A DNA stretch of 64,000 nucleotides from Sulfobacillus thermosulfidooxidans DSM 9293 (GCF_900176145.1 NZ_FWWY01000001.1:3019011-3083010); one strand, 5' to 3'. Shown: positions 36,631-46,620, counted from the stretch's first letter. Notes: generated by a model not told the origin, from the letters alone. Numbers and translations are program-made.

Positions 36631-37449
36631 ATGGATGTGTACGTAGGTAACATCTCGGTATCTTTCGACGTTGTCGGTCACGGGCCAAGACCTCTGGTCT
36701 TTTTACATGGTTGGTTAATGTCCAAAGAAAGCTGGTATCCCTTGCTGAAATATCTCCCCCTGAATGAATATCAGGCTTTTATTTGTGACGTGCGTGGATT
36801 TGGCGATAGCGACAAACCACCTCACGGCTATGCGATTGAAGATTATGCCAGGGATACTGTGCGATTGATCCGGGCGTGGAATATCAAACCGGTTACCCTG
36901 ATTGGTCATTCTTTTGGTGGCGCGGGTTCGTTGTATGTGGCGGCAAAGGTTCGCCACTATATTGATTCGCTCGTTGTTTTGGACACATTTCCGGGTGGTG
37001 GAGCCCCATCTGTGGATCCCAAAACCAAGCATCACCTCCAACGAGTTCGAGAATTGATTCAGAGAACTCCTGAACAGAAGCAAGGGCAAGTTTTGCAGAG
37101 AATTTGGCTGCAAGCCTTTCATAGACCACCCAGTGCGGATGTGCTCGACATCCAACGTCAGGCTATTAAGAAGATTTATCCCCATGTTTTAGAACAAACG
37201 CTTCATACGAATTTGACGACGAATATCGATCAGCTTTTACCTCGAATTCATTGCCCGACCTTAGTCATCCGCGGGGAACATGACCGGATGTTATCGCCGA
37301 ATGTTGAACCTTTAGAGCGTATTACTCATGCGGAATTTATCCAAATACCGGGTGCCGGTCACTATCCCATGTTAGAAGCGCCCGAAGAAGTCGCTAAACA
37401 GATTCATGACTTTTTACTTCGTTATCCTCGTTCCTCTGGAAGGCGATAA
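36631..37449 (+). CDS. Alpha/beta-hydrolase
   Basis: 272 residues. FLHGWLMSKESWYPLL provides the oxyanion-hole HG; GHSFGGAG carries the nucleophile Ser; RGEHDRMLSP the Asp; GAGHYPMLEAP the His. This is the classic esterase/haloperoxidase-like fold. Substrate cannot be told. AAAAAGGGG precedes the ATG. Single gene ending at a strong hairpin shared with the convergent S9 peptidase. Confidence 0.9.
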   Translation: MDVYVGNISVSFDVVGHGPRPLVFLHGWLMSKESWYPLLKYLPLNEYQAFICDVRGFGDSDKPPHGYAIEDYARDTVRLIRAWNIKPVTLIGHSFGGAGSLYVAAKVRHYIDSLVVLDTFPGGGAPSVDPKTKHHLQRVRELIQRTPEQKQGQVLQRIWLQAFHRPPSADVLDIQRQAIKKIYPHVLEQTLHTNLTTNIDQLLPRIHCPTLVIRGEHDRMLSPNVEPLERITHAEFIQIPGAGHYPMLEAPEEVAKQIHDFLLRYPRSSGRR

Positions 37450-37493
37450 GACCTCTCATTGTATAGGAACGAGATTACGAGAGGTGACAATAA

Positions 37494-37521
37494 AGAGGGC
37501 GGGGTTATTGCGCCGCCCTCT
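37494..37521. terminator. Bidirectional terminator
   Basis: AGAGGGCGG (37494-37502) pairs with CCGCCCTCT (37513-37521). It lies between convergent genes with T-rich flanks on the plus-strand side. Confidence 0.75.
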
Positions 37522-37526
37522 ATCCC

Positions 37527-39425
37527 TTAATCGGTTGGGGATTTTAGCGAATCATGCAAAAAATCTTCAAGATCGTGATAAAACTGTGCGACGGTTTTTG
37601 GACTATGCCATCCATGACCCTCGCCTTCAAAGACACGGTAAAATACCGGAACATGATGCGACTTCAAAGCCGCAATCATTTCCAAAGTTTGAGATAGTGG
37701 CACAACTGGATCCTGGCTGCCCTGGAAAATCGCCACCGGATCTTGAATTTTATCGGCATGAAGCACAGGGGAGCGGTCATTGTAGGCAGCGGTGGCTTCC
37801 GGCAATGGGCCAATTAAAAAGTCTTGATAATGCCGTTCAAATTTGTGTGTTTCATTGGAAAAAGTCCAGAGATTGGCGACCCCGTAAAGAGTGATTCCCG
37901 CCCGAAATACTCCGGGATAATGAATTAAGGCATTATACACTGTGAGACCGCCTGCACTGGCACCCATAATATAAATGGCATCACGGCGCGCCAATCCTTC
38001 CTGGATACAGTACTCGACCCCGGAAATGCTATCTTCCACATCATAAATTCCCCATTGATGACGCAAACTTTCACGGTATGCTTTGCCGTAGCCCGTGCTG
38101 CCTCGGTGATTGACTAATAATACGGCAAAACCGCGCGTGGCTAAAAACTGAGCTTGGGCACAAAACATCATAAAGGCTTGGCCGGTAGGTCCGCCATGTA
38201 ATAGCACAACCATGGGCGGCGGACCCTGATCTTCGTACTGAGGATGGGTTGGCGGATAATACAGGCCATATCGCACATGAGATTCGTGACCCCATCTCAG
38301 TCTTTGCGCACGCGCATAATAACACTGTGGAATTTCATTGGATGTCGTGTAGCGAATGACATGCCAGGGCGTGTCTATATCGTCATGAAGAACAATTATG
38401 CGCTCTGGCTGGGTCGTGCTGACTGCGCGCATGGCAATCTGGTTATCTTTAGGGGAGACGGCGATTTGACGGTAAACGTCAAACGGTAAATCTGCGGTGA
38501 GACAAACCTGATTTTGCCCATGAATATCGGTGCGCCACACATTCATTTTGCCTTCCACGTTGACGATGTAATAGATGTGCTGACTATCGTGATGCCACCC
38601 GATGGTTCGCACTCCTTGACGCCATGCGGGCATAGCCAATTCGCCATTTTGGTGAGTCAATTGGCGCGTTTGATGGGTTTGTAAATCATACAGGAAGAGT
38701 TGGGTGAGATCGTCAACTTCCCCGACATACGCCAAATACCGGCCATCAGGTGAGAATTCTGGCTGAAACAAGATCCCCTGATCCGGCCCTTGCAGTACGG
38801 TCACTTGGGTGAGTCGAAGACTTTGTGAATCCGTGGAAACATCTAACAAAAGTAAGTACGGACTATCCCAGGGCATGGACGGGTGATTCCACGCTATGAC
38901 CGCTAGCTGCTGCCCGGTGGGATGCCACGTAGGTTGCATAAAGAAATCATAGCCCGTTAATAGCACAACGGGTTTATGGGGACCTGGGTGGGCAGGCACC
39001 ACAGCTAACCCATCTTCTTCTTTATTGTTGTATACAAAGCAAATCCACTCTTCATTGGGTGATAAGGTGGGCGACGCTGGTTGGAAATTGCCTTTGGTTA
39101 CCGCTTCAGCTAATCCGTCATCCAAGGGTTTCCGGTAAATGCGGCCTCTAGAAACAAAAAATACGGCATCGCTTCCGACCGTATATTCTCCACCGCCGTA
39201 ATTTACGCGGACTACCACGGGATTGGTACTAATTAAATCGCGCGGGAACCCATAATTGGGATTGATACGAAGGAGACGGGACTGTCCTTCTCGTTTCTCA
39301 AATATCACCACATCATGGCCTCTTTGGTCCCACTGTACGTCAAAAACTTTCGTCAATTCGACCATCCGTTCGGGGGTTAACACACTGGGCCAAAAACCAT
39401 AAGGCATGAGTTTTTTCGTATTCAT
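37527..39425 (-). CDS. S9-family prolyl oligopeptidase / acylaminoacyl peptidase
   Basis: 632 residues. The first ~370 form a WD40-like beta-propeller with TolB-type repeats (FSPDGRYLAYVGEVDDLTQLFLYDL, SPNEEWICFVY). The C-terminal alpha/beta-hydrolase has VVLLHGGPTGQAF, nucleophile GASAGGLTVYNAL, Asp in QGSQDPVVPLSQ and His in GEGHGW. The family removes acyl-amino acids or small peptides from N-termini. No signal peptide, so cytosolic. Convergent with the alpha/beta-hydrolase. Confidence 0.92.
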   Translation of the reverse strand: MNTKKLMPYGFWPSVLTPERMVELTKVFDVQWDQRGHDVVIFEKREGQSRLLRINPNYGFPRDLISTNPVVVRVNYGGGEYTVGSDAVFFVSRGRIYRKPLDDGLAEAVTKGNFQPASPTLSPNEEWICFVYNNKEEDGLAVVPAHPGPHKPVVLLTGYDFFMQPTWHPTGQQLAVIAWNHPSMPWDSPYLLLLDVSTDSQSLRLTQVTVLQGPDQGILFQPEFSPDGRYLAYVGEVDDLTQLFLYDLQTHQTRQLTHQNGELAMPAWRQGVRTIGWHHDSQHIYYIVNVEGKMNVWRTDIHGQNQVCLTADLPFDVYRQIAVSPKDNQIAMRAVSTTQPERIIVLHDDIDTPWHVIRYTTSNEIPQCYYARAQRLRWGHESHVRYGLYYPPTHPQYEDQGPPPMVVLLHGGPTGQAFMMFCAQAQFLATRGFAVLLVNHRGSTGYGKAYRESLRHQWGIYDVEDSISGVEYCIQEGLARRDAIYIMGASAGGLTVYNALIHYPGVFRAGITLYGVANLWTFSNETHKFERHYQDFLIGPLPEATAAYNDRSPVLHADKIQDPVAIFQGSQDPVVPLSQTLEMIAALKSHHVPVFYRVFEGEGHGWHSPKTVAQFYHDLEDFLHDSLKSPTD

Positions 39426-39525
39426 GATAAACCCTTTCTAGAAAACCCTTTACGATTCAGTGTAGCACAGGGACATAGGGTCAACGTTTCATAAAATAAT
39501 CGTCGCTTTTTGCTCTTCGCAATAA

Positions 39526-39870
39526 TCATGTTCGGTGATTTTGGTGCCAAATGAAAGATGCGACACTTTGAGCGCTGCTGGGCGATAACGAGCCTGGATT
39601 ATCCTGGGGCATATTTATTTGGATAAATGAGGCCAGATCGGAAAAGTGGGTAAAGCCCGCTGCTGCCGAATTGGGGCCCCACAAAGCCGGACCTGTAATC
39701 CCTTGTCCATTTTGTCCATGGCAGGGTGCACAGGTTTGTTCAAAGATTTTCTGGCCATGAGCTATCAACTGCGGTTGATATGTGTAAAGCTTCGTATGCG
39801 GCGACGATACAGCTGCTCCACAGCCACTGACCAGCAGGATGACAATCAGGATTCCCGGTATCTTGCGCAT
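39526..39870 (-). CDS. Lipoprotein c-type cytochrome
   Basis: 114 residues. A signal with lipobox VSGC (Cys17) anchors it outside the membrane. Heme attachment is CAPCH (residues ~47-51), and the sixth ligand is probably the Met in INMPQDNPG. The GQNGQGITGPALWGPN segment is typical of small class I monoheme cytochromes of Bacillota (CccA/CccB-like). It would carry electrons to a terminal oxidase. GGGAGATGA precedes the ATG. A short hydrophobic frame ends three bases upstream but has no clear start. Confidence 0.9.
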   Translation of the reverse strand: MRKIPGILIVILLVSGCGAAVSSPHTKLYTYQPQLIAHGQKIFEQTCAPCHGQNGQGITGPALWGPNSAAAGFTHFSDLASFIQINMPQDNPGSLSPSSAQSVASFIWHQNHRT

Positions 39871-40135
39871 GACTCATCTCCCATGTTTTTGGATAGTCTT
39901 TCCCATTTGCCGGAGCTCATGCCTGACCTTTAACCCAAAAAGTACCAACAACAAGACAAATAAGGAGCAACGTTGTGGTGGGCCCTCGTGAACCCTTGAG
40001 GTTTTGTAGGGATTTACATAAAGGCTCCGGAATTTTTGTAACCGTGCACATAGGAAGCAAAGGCATTCTCTTCGTACGCTTAGGCTATTCCTCAAACTTA
40101 CAACACGAGTCAGAGAAGAATAGGAGAGGTGTTCG

Positions 40136-41407
40136 GTGGATTATTTACTGTACAACATTCGGTTGGTTGATGTGGCTCAGCGTCAAGTGCGTGTTGAGCC
40201 TTGGGCTCTTGTATGGGATCAAGATGGTATTATCCGTGACAGTGGGCCCGAACAGGTTGTCCTTCTTCGTTATCCGCGCGCAACCCGGTTAGACGGAAAA
40301 AACTCCTATGTGTTACCGGGACTGATCGATTGTCATGTGCACTTTTCGGCAGCAGGCCATCCGAGTAAATGGGACGATTTGACTCTATCTGTTCCGGAAA
40401 TGACGGCTCGCGCCCTGGTTCACGCCAAACGCACTCTATATGCCGGTATCACCAGTGTCCGCGACGCCGGCTCGCCTTTTGGGATCGGGGTTGGCGTCCG
40501 CCGGGCTATTGAGCACGGCTGGCATGTGGGACCCCATATGCGCGTGGCTGGAACGCCATTTTCCATCACTGGGGGGCATGCCGATCCCGCTAATGGATTT
40601 CCTCCGCACATACACTGGCAAGGAGGTGCTGTTGTCGATTCCCCGGATGATGCACGGCGAGAAGCCCGGCGACAGTTGCGTGATGGGGTTGATGTCTTGA
40701 AATTCATGGCATCTGGCGGCGTCATGTCAACAGGTGATAAAAGCACCGAACGAGGATTATTGGTAGAAGAAATGGCCGCGGCCGTCGCCGAGGCGAAAAA
40801 TCGGGGAAAGAAAACAATGGCCCATGCCCAGGCCCAAGAAGGCATTGAAAATGCCCTCAAAGCCGGGGTTGATTCGATTGAACATGGATTCTATCTCTCA
40901 GATTGGGCGATTGAAGAAATGATCAAACGCGACGTCACGTTAGTTGCCACCTTAACCGCTGTACAGCAAATTATTGACCACGGTGTGGAATCGGGAATTG
41001 CCCCGGATTCCGTGGAAAAGGCCAAAGTCGCACAAGAAGCTCACCAAAATAGTTTGTTGCGGGCATTTCGTGCTGGGGTGCGTTTTGCCATGGGAACCGA
41101 CGCGGGAACGCCCTTTAACTATCATGGAGACAATGCGCAAGAAATCCGTCATCTCTTAGATTTAGGCCTAAACATTTGGGATGCGTTGGAAGCTGCAACG
41201 ATACACGGCGCCGAATTATTGGATATTCCTAGTGGGCTTATTGCACCCGGCTACTTGGCAGATCTGATTTTATTGCCTGATAACCCTATTGATCATCCCC
41301 CCACGTTATGGACAACAAGTGAGCGTCGGCAGGTGATCAAACAAGGTCAACTTGTGAAACGTTTGGATTCCGTAGATCCTGTAGAACCTAAGGAGGCTAC
41401 AGTATGA
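40136..41407 (+). CDS. Metal-dependent amidohydrolase (imidazolonepropionase/prolidase-like)
   Basis: 423 residues from GTG 40136. The metal centre is seen in LPGLIDCHVHFSA (HxH), KFMASGGVMS (Lys), MAHAQAQEGIENALKAGVDSIEHGFYL (two His) and MGTDAGTPFNYHGDN (Asp). This subgroup includes Xaa-Arg dipeptidases and acyl-peptide amidohydrolases. GAGAGG lies before the start. It overlaps the next M20 gene by four bases (ATGA), and an MFS transporter follows, so the three form a peptide- or amide-scavenging operon. Confidence 0.9.
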   Translation: MDYLLYNIRLVDVAQRQVRVEPWALVWDQDGIIRDSGPEQVVLLRYPRATRLDGKNSYVLPGLIDCHVHFSAAGHPSKWDDLTLSVPEMTARALVHAKRTLYAGITSVRDAGSPFGIGVGVRRAIEHGWHVGPHMRVAGTPFSITGGHADPANGFPPHIHWQGGAVVDSPDDARREARRQLRDGVDVLKFMASGGVMSTGDKSTERGLLVEEMAAAVAEAKNRGKKTMAHAQAQEGIENALKAGVDSIEHGFYLSDWAIEEMIKRDVTLVATLTAVQQIIDHGVESGIAPDSVEKAKVAQEAHQNSLLRAFRAGVRFAMGTDAGTPFNYHGDNAQEIRHLLDLGLNIWDALEAATIHGAELLDIPSGLIAPGYLADLILLPDNPIDHPPTLWTTSERRQVIKQGQLVKRLDSVDPVEPKEATV

Positions 41408-42594
41408 TCCCTGACAATATTCTGGCTTTAGCACCAGAAATAATTCAATGGCGCCGACATCTCCATGCCCATCCCGAATTAGGATATGAGGAGTATGACA
41501 CCCAACAATTTATCCTTTCCACGTTACGATCGATGGGCCATCATCCTAAGGTTGCAGGAGATACCGGAGTGGTTGTCGATATTGGGACAAGTGGTCCGAT
41601 GGTGTTGGCGCGAGCAGACATTGATGCGTTGCCGATCACCGAAGATTCCCAAGTAGATTACCGTTCACAGCGTGAGGGAGCCATGCATGCGTGTGGTCAT
41701 GATGGACATACGGCCATGTTACTTGGGGTGGCGCGGGTTTTGCCCTACTACCTTGGTAAGCACTCCGGGCGGGCCCGCTTGATTTTTCAACCCGCCGAAG
41801 AACGGCATCCCGGTGGAGCTTTGAAGATGATTCGTGATGGCGTGCTGGATGGCGTGGTCCGCGTGACGGGACTACACTTACAGTCGGAACTTCCTGCTGG
41901 AAAAATTGGCGCTCGCCTTGGTGTACAGTCAGCAAACTCGGATCGCTTCGACATTGTCATTGAAGGGAAAGGCGGACATGGATCCGCGCCACACCATACC
42001 ATTGATCCGATTCCGGTTATGGCGCAGATGATTATGGCTATGCAAACCATTGTGTCCCGTCAAATCAGTCCTACAGATGCTGCCGTGCTGACCATTAGTG
42101 CCGTAAAGAGCGGATCGGCATATAATGCCATCCCCAGTCGAGCAGAACTCAAAGGCACGGTACGCACGTTTAAGACAGATGTTCAAGACAAGGTCATCGA
42201 ACGCCTTAGACAAATCGTAGAGAACACGGCCGCAACGTTTGGAGCCCATGCGGAACTACAGTACCGGAAAGGTTATCCGTCGGTAGTGAACAGCCAAGAG
42301 GAGTGGAAGATTTTTAAAGCTGTTGTCGAAAACTTTGCCGGGCGTGATGCCTGGATTGATGTCGACGAGCGCATGGGTGGGGAAGATTTTGCTTATTACC
42401 TACAACAACGGCCAGGAGTGTTTTGGAATTTAGGTGCGCATGATCCCCAGTATCCCTATCCCCATCATCATAACCAATTCAATTTTGCGGAATCGGTGAT
42501 GCCCTTAGGCGTATGGATTATGGTGCAAACGATTTTAGCATTCAGTGCAGCATCCCTATCACTGAGTGATACGCAAGGGCAAGAAGCGTTTTGA
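41404..42594 (+). CDS. M20-family amidohydrolase (N-acyl-amino-acid type)
   Basis: 396 residues. WRRHLHAHPELGYEEYDT, HACGHDGHTAMLLG with metal ligands, FQPAEERHPGGALKMI, the dimerisation domain with GKGGHGSAPHHTIDPI, and the closing MGGEDFAYYLQQRPGVFWNLG place it in the HipO/AbgB/AmaA group that hydrolyses N-acyl amino acids or aminoacyl conjugates. It starts inside the stop codon of the amidohydrolase, with AAGGAGG upstream, showing coupled translation. Confidence 0.93.
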   Translation: MIPDNILALAPEIIQWRRHLHAHPELGYEEYDTQQFILSTLRSMGHHPKVAGDTGVVVDIGTSGPMVLARADIDALPITEDSQVDYRSQREGAMHACGHDGHTAMLLGVARVLPYYLGKHSGRARLIFQPAEERHPGGALKMIRDGVLDGVVRVTGLHLQSELPAGKIGARLGVQSANSDRFDIVIEGKGGHGSAPHHTIDPIPVMAQMIMAMQTIVSRQISPTDAAVLTISAVKSGSAYNAIPSRAELKGTVRTFKTDVQDKVIERLRQIVENTAATFGAHAELQYRKGYPSVVNSQEEWKIFKAVVENFAGRDAWIDVDERMGGEDFAYYLQQRPGVFWNLGAHDPQYPYPHHHNQFNFAESVMPLGVWIMVQTILAFSAASLSLSDTQGQEAF

Positions 42595-42647
42595 ACGTTA
42601 CTGATTGCGATGATGAAAAATGAATAAAGAGCCAGGAGGTTTGCGAA

Positions 42648-43880
42648 ATGTCTACGAACACGAGCCATGCCGCAAAGAATCTGAAAGAAAAAACTGTGCG
42701 TTCGGTCGCACGGCAAAGCCCATTGTATTTTTTTATTATCGTACTCGTTTCCGCCATTCCGGCATTTTTGGAAGGTTTTGATACGAATTTGTATTCCTTT
42801 GGTTCTCCGTATATTGTACAAAATGTCCATGGGTCTAGTGCGTTGTTAGGGGAGGTGGGAACAGGCTTTGCCCTGGGCATTGCCATCTTTAGTATGGTCG
42901 GAGGCTACTTGTTTGACCAATTCTCGGTAAAGTATACCGTAATGGGCTCGGTCATTATTTTCGCAGTGTTTACGGTGGTTACCGGATTTGTGACGAGCCC
43001 GGTGGAATTATTGCTCGCTCGTTTATTAGTAGGAGTCGGCATCGGCATTTTTCAACCTGCCATTATTGCTTTGCTTGGAGACATTTTCTTCGAAACCCGG
43101 GGCCGAGCTGTTTCCGCCTTCGCGGTATTTTTTGGTGGAGGGCTGTTCGTAGGACCGTATCTCATCACCCCGTTTTTACCCCACTACCAGATTCCCTTTA
43201 TTATTTCAGGTATCGCTAGTGCTGTGGCCCTGGTGATCTTTTATGGGGTCATTCCTAAGACCTATAAAAAAATCGAAAAACGGCGGATTGGATTTTCTGG
43301 CATTTTTCACCGCAATGTGGTCATTTTATCCTTATCCATTTTTCTCTTTGGGATTGCCCTATTCGGCTATTTGGGCTATTACTCGGACTATCTCTTGAAA
43401 GGGCTAAATTTGGCTCCTAGTCAAGCGGCCGAAGTGGCTTCGATGGGAGGCTTAGGCGGGTTAATCTGTGCTTTCCCTTTAGGATACTTAGCCGACCGAT
43501 TTGGTCGTAAGTATTTAGTGAGTGCCGCGGCATTTCTCATTATGATAGGGAGTTTAGGCATGTTTCTGGTCGCCAAACAGATTGGACTCTTAACGGTTTT
43601 GACATTTTCCTTTGGTGCTGGCTGGGGGATTTATGTCGATTTGGTTGCGACGATGGCCCAAGATTCGGTGGACGATGCTATTGCAGGCACGGTAACAGGT
43701 TGGATTTTTCTGGTCTTTAATATTGGAGCGTTATTAGGTGGCCCCTTATTTGCCTTATTGCTTCCTCACGGATTTGTTGTAGCAGGCGTCGTCACATTAG
43801 GATTATCCAGTACGGTCTCGTTGATTCTGACGTTATTTACAAAACGCATAGATCAAAGCAACATTCTAAGTATAGAGTAG
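42648..43880 (+). CDS. MFS transporter (metabolite:H+ symporter type)
   Basis: 410 residues with twelve predicted membrane segments. The loop-2/3 motif LFDQFSVKYTV is degenerate, but GYLADRFGRKYLV between segments 8 and 9 is the standard MFS signature. The long basic N-terminus is typical of sugar/organic-acid symporters. AGGAGG precedes the ATG. It sits 53 bases after the M20 amidohydrolase, so it probably imports the peptide-like or acylated substrate those two enzymes hydrolyse. Confidence 0.88.
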   Translation: MSTNTSHAAKNLKEKTVRSVARQSPLYFFIIVLVSAIPAFLEGFDTNLYSFGSPYIVQNVHGSSALLGEVGTGFALGIAIFSMVGGYLFDQFSVKYTVMGSVIIFAVFTVVTGFVTSPVELLLARLLVGVGIGIFQPAIIALLGDIFFETRGRAVSAFAVFFGGGLFVGPYLITPFLPHYQIPFIISGIASAVALVIFYGVIPKTYKKIEKRRIGFSGIFHRNVVILSLSIFLFGIALFGYLGYYSDYLLKGLNLAPSQAAEVASMGGLGGLICAFPLGYLADRFGRKYLVSAAAFLIMIGSLGMFLVAKQIGLLTVLTFSFGAGWGIYVDLVATMAQDSVDDAIAGTVTGWIFLVFNIGALLGGPLFALLLPHGFVVAGVVTLGLSSTVSLILTLFTKRIDQSNILSIE

Positions 43881-43923
43881 TCCTAGATTTAGAACGGGAT
43901 CGTACTTTTTAGATCAAACATGC

Positions 43924-44361
43924 TTATTCTTCCGGCAAAAATTGATCAGGAGTTCTGGGGCCTCGTTGCAACGACGGCGCTGGAACTTTCTCATTATATA
44001 GACGGAGTAAGATTTGCCGAGCAGTACATAATGTGTTCACGTGATCGCGTAATGCGGGTGTGATGGGTTCTCCTTGCAAAACCTGTTCGCGAATGGTTTG
44101 TAGTTCCTCATCAAAACGGTCTAGATCATTTCCCAATATCACCCATTCTGGAAGATATCCGTGGTCTTTAAGAAGCTTATTCGCCCAATACTCGGGATGG
44201 TGACTAGATTCGATGAATTGGGGCATCCCTTTGCCTGGCAAGTTGTCGAAAACACCCTGTTTCATCGCCTTAATAATGAGCTCGTCAACATAATGCCACG
44301 GCCGTTCAAAATCGGGGAAGAACGGATGAAACCGCAAAGAAGTCAGTTTTTTGTTTTTCAC
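43924..44361 (-). CDS. DUF1992 (DnaJ-subfamily-C28-like) protein
   Basis: 145 residues. RPWHYVDELIIKAMKQGVFDNLPGKGMP and YWANKLLKDHGYLPEWVILGNDLD match the conserved DUF1992 core; the function is unknown. The length is normal. It is soluble, and may act with chaperones by name only. Single gene convergent with the MFS gene. Confidence 0.88.
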   Translation of the reverse strand: MKNKKLTSLRFHPFFPDFERPWHYVDELIIKAMKQGVFDNLPGKGMPQFIESSHHPEYWANKLLKDHGYLPEWVILGNDLDRFDEELQTIREQVLQGEPITPALRDHVNTLCTARQILLRLYNEKVPAPSLQRGPRTPDQFLPEE

Positions 44362-44436
44362 TATCGCTTTACCCCCTACTCAGTCAATGGGGTGATCGAT
44401 GAGAGCCTGTGTTGTATTCATTATGCCATAAGAGCT

Positions 44437-44477
44437 AGGAACAGGGATCCCAACGGCAAAAAGGTGTCCCTGTTCCT
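44437..44477 (-). terminator. Terminator downstream of the propeller lipoprotein
   Basis: AGGAACAGGGA (44437-44447) pairs perfectly with TCCCTGTTCCT (44467-44477). On the minus strand it follows the stop codon of the PQQ-type propeller gene. Confidence 0.65.
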
Positions 44478-44505
44478 GCGACCGTGATTATCATTATGGG
44501 GACCG

Positions 44506-45801
44506 TTATCGGATGGATGATAACGGAATGGCCATGAACTGACCTAAACGGGTGCCTGTAAAAATCGTTTGACCGACTAAGACCGGACTCGAAGGCATAA
44601 AAGGCCCTTTAAACTGCCGATAGCCTAATTGTTTTCCCGTCGAGGCATTAATTGCCCAAAATTTACCGGTGGTATCGCCCACATAGAGCACGCCATTGTA
44701 GGCAATCGGAGACTGCATCAGAGTTCCGGTCAAATGATCTTTCCACAACAACTGCCCTGTTTGCGCATTCAAGGCGTAGAGGACGTTATTGAGCGGACTG
44801 CCAACATAGACGGTATTGTTATAGACCAAAGGTGCCACTGTTTCATCTCGGGGACCGCCATGAGGTCCCTCAGGAATAGGACCGGTTCCTTCATCAAATT
44901 CCCACTCGATATGACCGTTTTGCGCATTAAAGGCGTAAAAAATTTCGTGAGGTTGTCCATTTCGGGCTACGACCACATCCGCATAAACGCTGTTCCCGTA
45001 TACGGCAGGCGAGACATCATCGGACCCTCCTAGCGGGTGAGAAAAAGGATGCATCCATTGAATTTTGTGCGTTTGAATGTTCACGGCATACATCGCAAAA
45101 GGATGCGCTCCGCCGAAATACAAGAGATTGCCCGACAATTCAGGAGAGGACATGCTGACATAAGACCCGATGGGTAATCGCCATATGGTTTGGCCAGTGG
45201 TGGCATTTAAGGCCAATACTTCATCGCTTCCGTTGGCGATATATAACGTATTGTTTTTATAGACAAAGGTTGGCATATTTTCGCCAGCGGTCTTGCGTTC
45301 CCAAATGATTTGTCCAGTTTTTGCGCTGAGCGCATAGATCGCATTGGCACCATTGCCGCGGATAATATCCGTGCCATATTGGGGAACATGACTAATCGGA
45401 TAATTATGATTACCTGAGCCCACGAAGACTTCGCCATGAACGACAATAGGGGTGGTCATAATTTGATTATTGACCGGTGTTTTCCAGATGGTTGCCCCTG
45501 TTTTCGCATCTAGAGCATACACCGCGGGATTTTGGCCGATCCCGCCAACATATACCGTTCCCCGCACGACGGCCGGTTGCATTAAGGGTTGAGAGAACTG
45601 TCGAATCCAATTGGCGGTGAAATGACTTTGGGGTGCGATAACGGCATTATGTGTGCCGCCCAGTCCATAACTTGTCCAGTCTAATGCTCCAATTTGGGTA
45701 TCTGCCACCGTGGGCCATCCGGGTTGTCCGGCAAAAAGTCCACACCCAGCTAATACGCTTGTACCCACAATACCTAGAGCCAATAAGCGTAGAGACTTCA
45801 T
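44506..45801 (-). CDS. PQQ-type beta-propeller lipoprotein
   Basis: 431 residues from ATG 45801 (AAGGATC eight bases upstream). The signal ends at lipobox LAGC. Six or more blades repeat a YALxAxTGxxxW motif (YALDAKTGATIW, YALSAKTGQIIW, LALNATTGQTIW, YAFNAQNGHIEW, YALNAQTGQLLW, WAINASTGKQLG). Such proteins are either PQQ dehydrogenases or BamB-like scaffolds. The catalytic Asp and Cys-Cys pair of PQQ dehydrogenases were not seen, so a non-enzymatic or cofactor-less role outside the membrane is more likely. Confidence 0.85.
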   Translation of the reverse strand: MKSLRLLALGIVGTSVLAGCGLFAGQPGWPTVADTQIGALDWTSYGLGGTHNAVIAPQSHFTANWIRQFSQPLMQPAVVRGTVYVGGIGQNPAVYALDAKTGATIWKTPVNNQIMTTPIVVHGEVFVGSGNHNYPISHVPQYGTDIIRGNGANAIYALSAKTGQIIWERKTAGENMPTFVYKNNTLYIANGSDEVLALNATTGQTIWRLPIGSYVSMSSPELSGNLLYFGGAHPFAMYAVNIQTHKIQWMHPFSHPLGGSDDVSPAVYGNSVYADVVVARNGQPHEIFYAFNAQNGHIEWEFDEGTGPIPEGPHGGPRDETVAPLVYNNTVYVGSPLNNVLYALNAQTGQLLWKDHLTGTLMQSPIAYNGVLYVGDTTGKFWAINASTGKQLGYRQFKGPFMPSSPVLVGQTIFTGTRLGQFMAIPLSSIR

Positions 45802-45957
45802 GTACACGATCCTTTTTTTTGTTTTTCTGATACCGGGACAGTTTCATCAAAAATTCATCAAAAATTCATTTTTGATTATATAGGGTTTTGCGCGTTACAA
45901 TCTGAAGATTTCCTGAATATCACGGCTAAAATCCAAAAACTTTTGCCTGCTAATGAC

Positions 45958-46440
45958 TTAGCCGTCATGTTTCTGATGATTGAGCGTGATTTCCATAAAC
46001 CGAGCGCCGAAAACGGGATTAGAATAATAGGCCGGAATATCGTGAAATCCCAACGAGAGATAAAGATGAATGGCAGCTGTCATAGACGGTACGGTATCAA
46101 GGCGCATCACATTATAGCCGTCATTCTTAGCGATGGTCATCATTCTTGAAATTAACTGTCGGGCTACGCCCTGTTGGCGATATGCGGGGCGTACAAAGAG
46201 CCGTTTCATTTCACAAGTCTTTGGCGCCCGCTGACGATAAGCCACGCACCCTAACGCAGCAGTGTTTTCCAGCGCTAATATGGCCACGCCGTAGGGTCGG
46301 CCGTACATACAGGAAAGATTGGTAATTTCAGTCGAAAAGTTTTGGAATTCCAAAGAAAAATCTAGCGTGCTGGCATACTCTTCGAGAAGTTCCCGGAACA
46401 ATTGCCATTCGCCTGGTGTACAGACTTCTTTGATAATCAT
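45958..46440 (-). CDS. GNAT-family N-acetyltransferase
   Basis: 160 residues. The acetyl-CoA-binding motif is MKRLFVRPAYRQQGVARQLISRMM, followed by the VMRLDTVPSMTAAIHLYLSLGFHDIPAYY tail, typical of GNAT enzymes. The acceptor is unknown. Single gene; a weak AAAGGATAAC precedes the ATG. Confidence 0.9.
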   Translation of the reverse strand: MIIKEVCTPGEWQLFRELLEEYASTLDFSLEFQNFSTEITNLSCMYGRPYGVAILALENTAALGCVAYRQRAPKTCEMKRLFVRPAYRQQGVARQLISRMMTIAKNDGYNVMRLDTVPSMTAAIHLYLSLGFHDIPAYYSNPVFGARFMEITLNHQKHDG

Positions 46441-46620
46441 AAAAAGTCGTTATCCTTTCATTGCCATCATCGTGTCCATCGTCAACGTCTTGGTCATGGT
46501 TAGGGATGATGGTTCATAAGCAAGCGGTCATGGTTGTAGAATGGCGTTGGAAAATGCTGCGCGTCCGTTAAACAACATAACAAATAACCAAACATAATTT
46601 TAGAATACTAGCATCCAGAC

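Noticed and set aside
37406-37894. 162-codon plus-strand frame
   Set aside because: Antisense to the C-terminus of the S9 peptidase, whose catalytic motifs are certain.
39874-40095. Small hydrophobic frame ending three bases before the cytochrome c gene
   Set aside because: Its end (a run of Leu/Val and then VRHELRQMGKT) looks membrane-like and the spacing is operon-like, but no start codon with a ribosome site is in a sensible place. Left unannotated.
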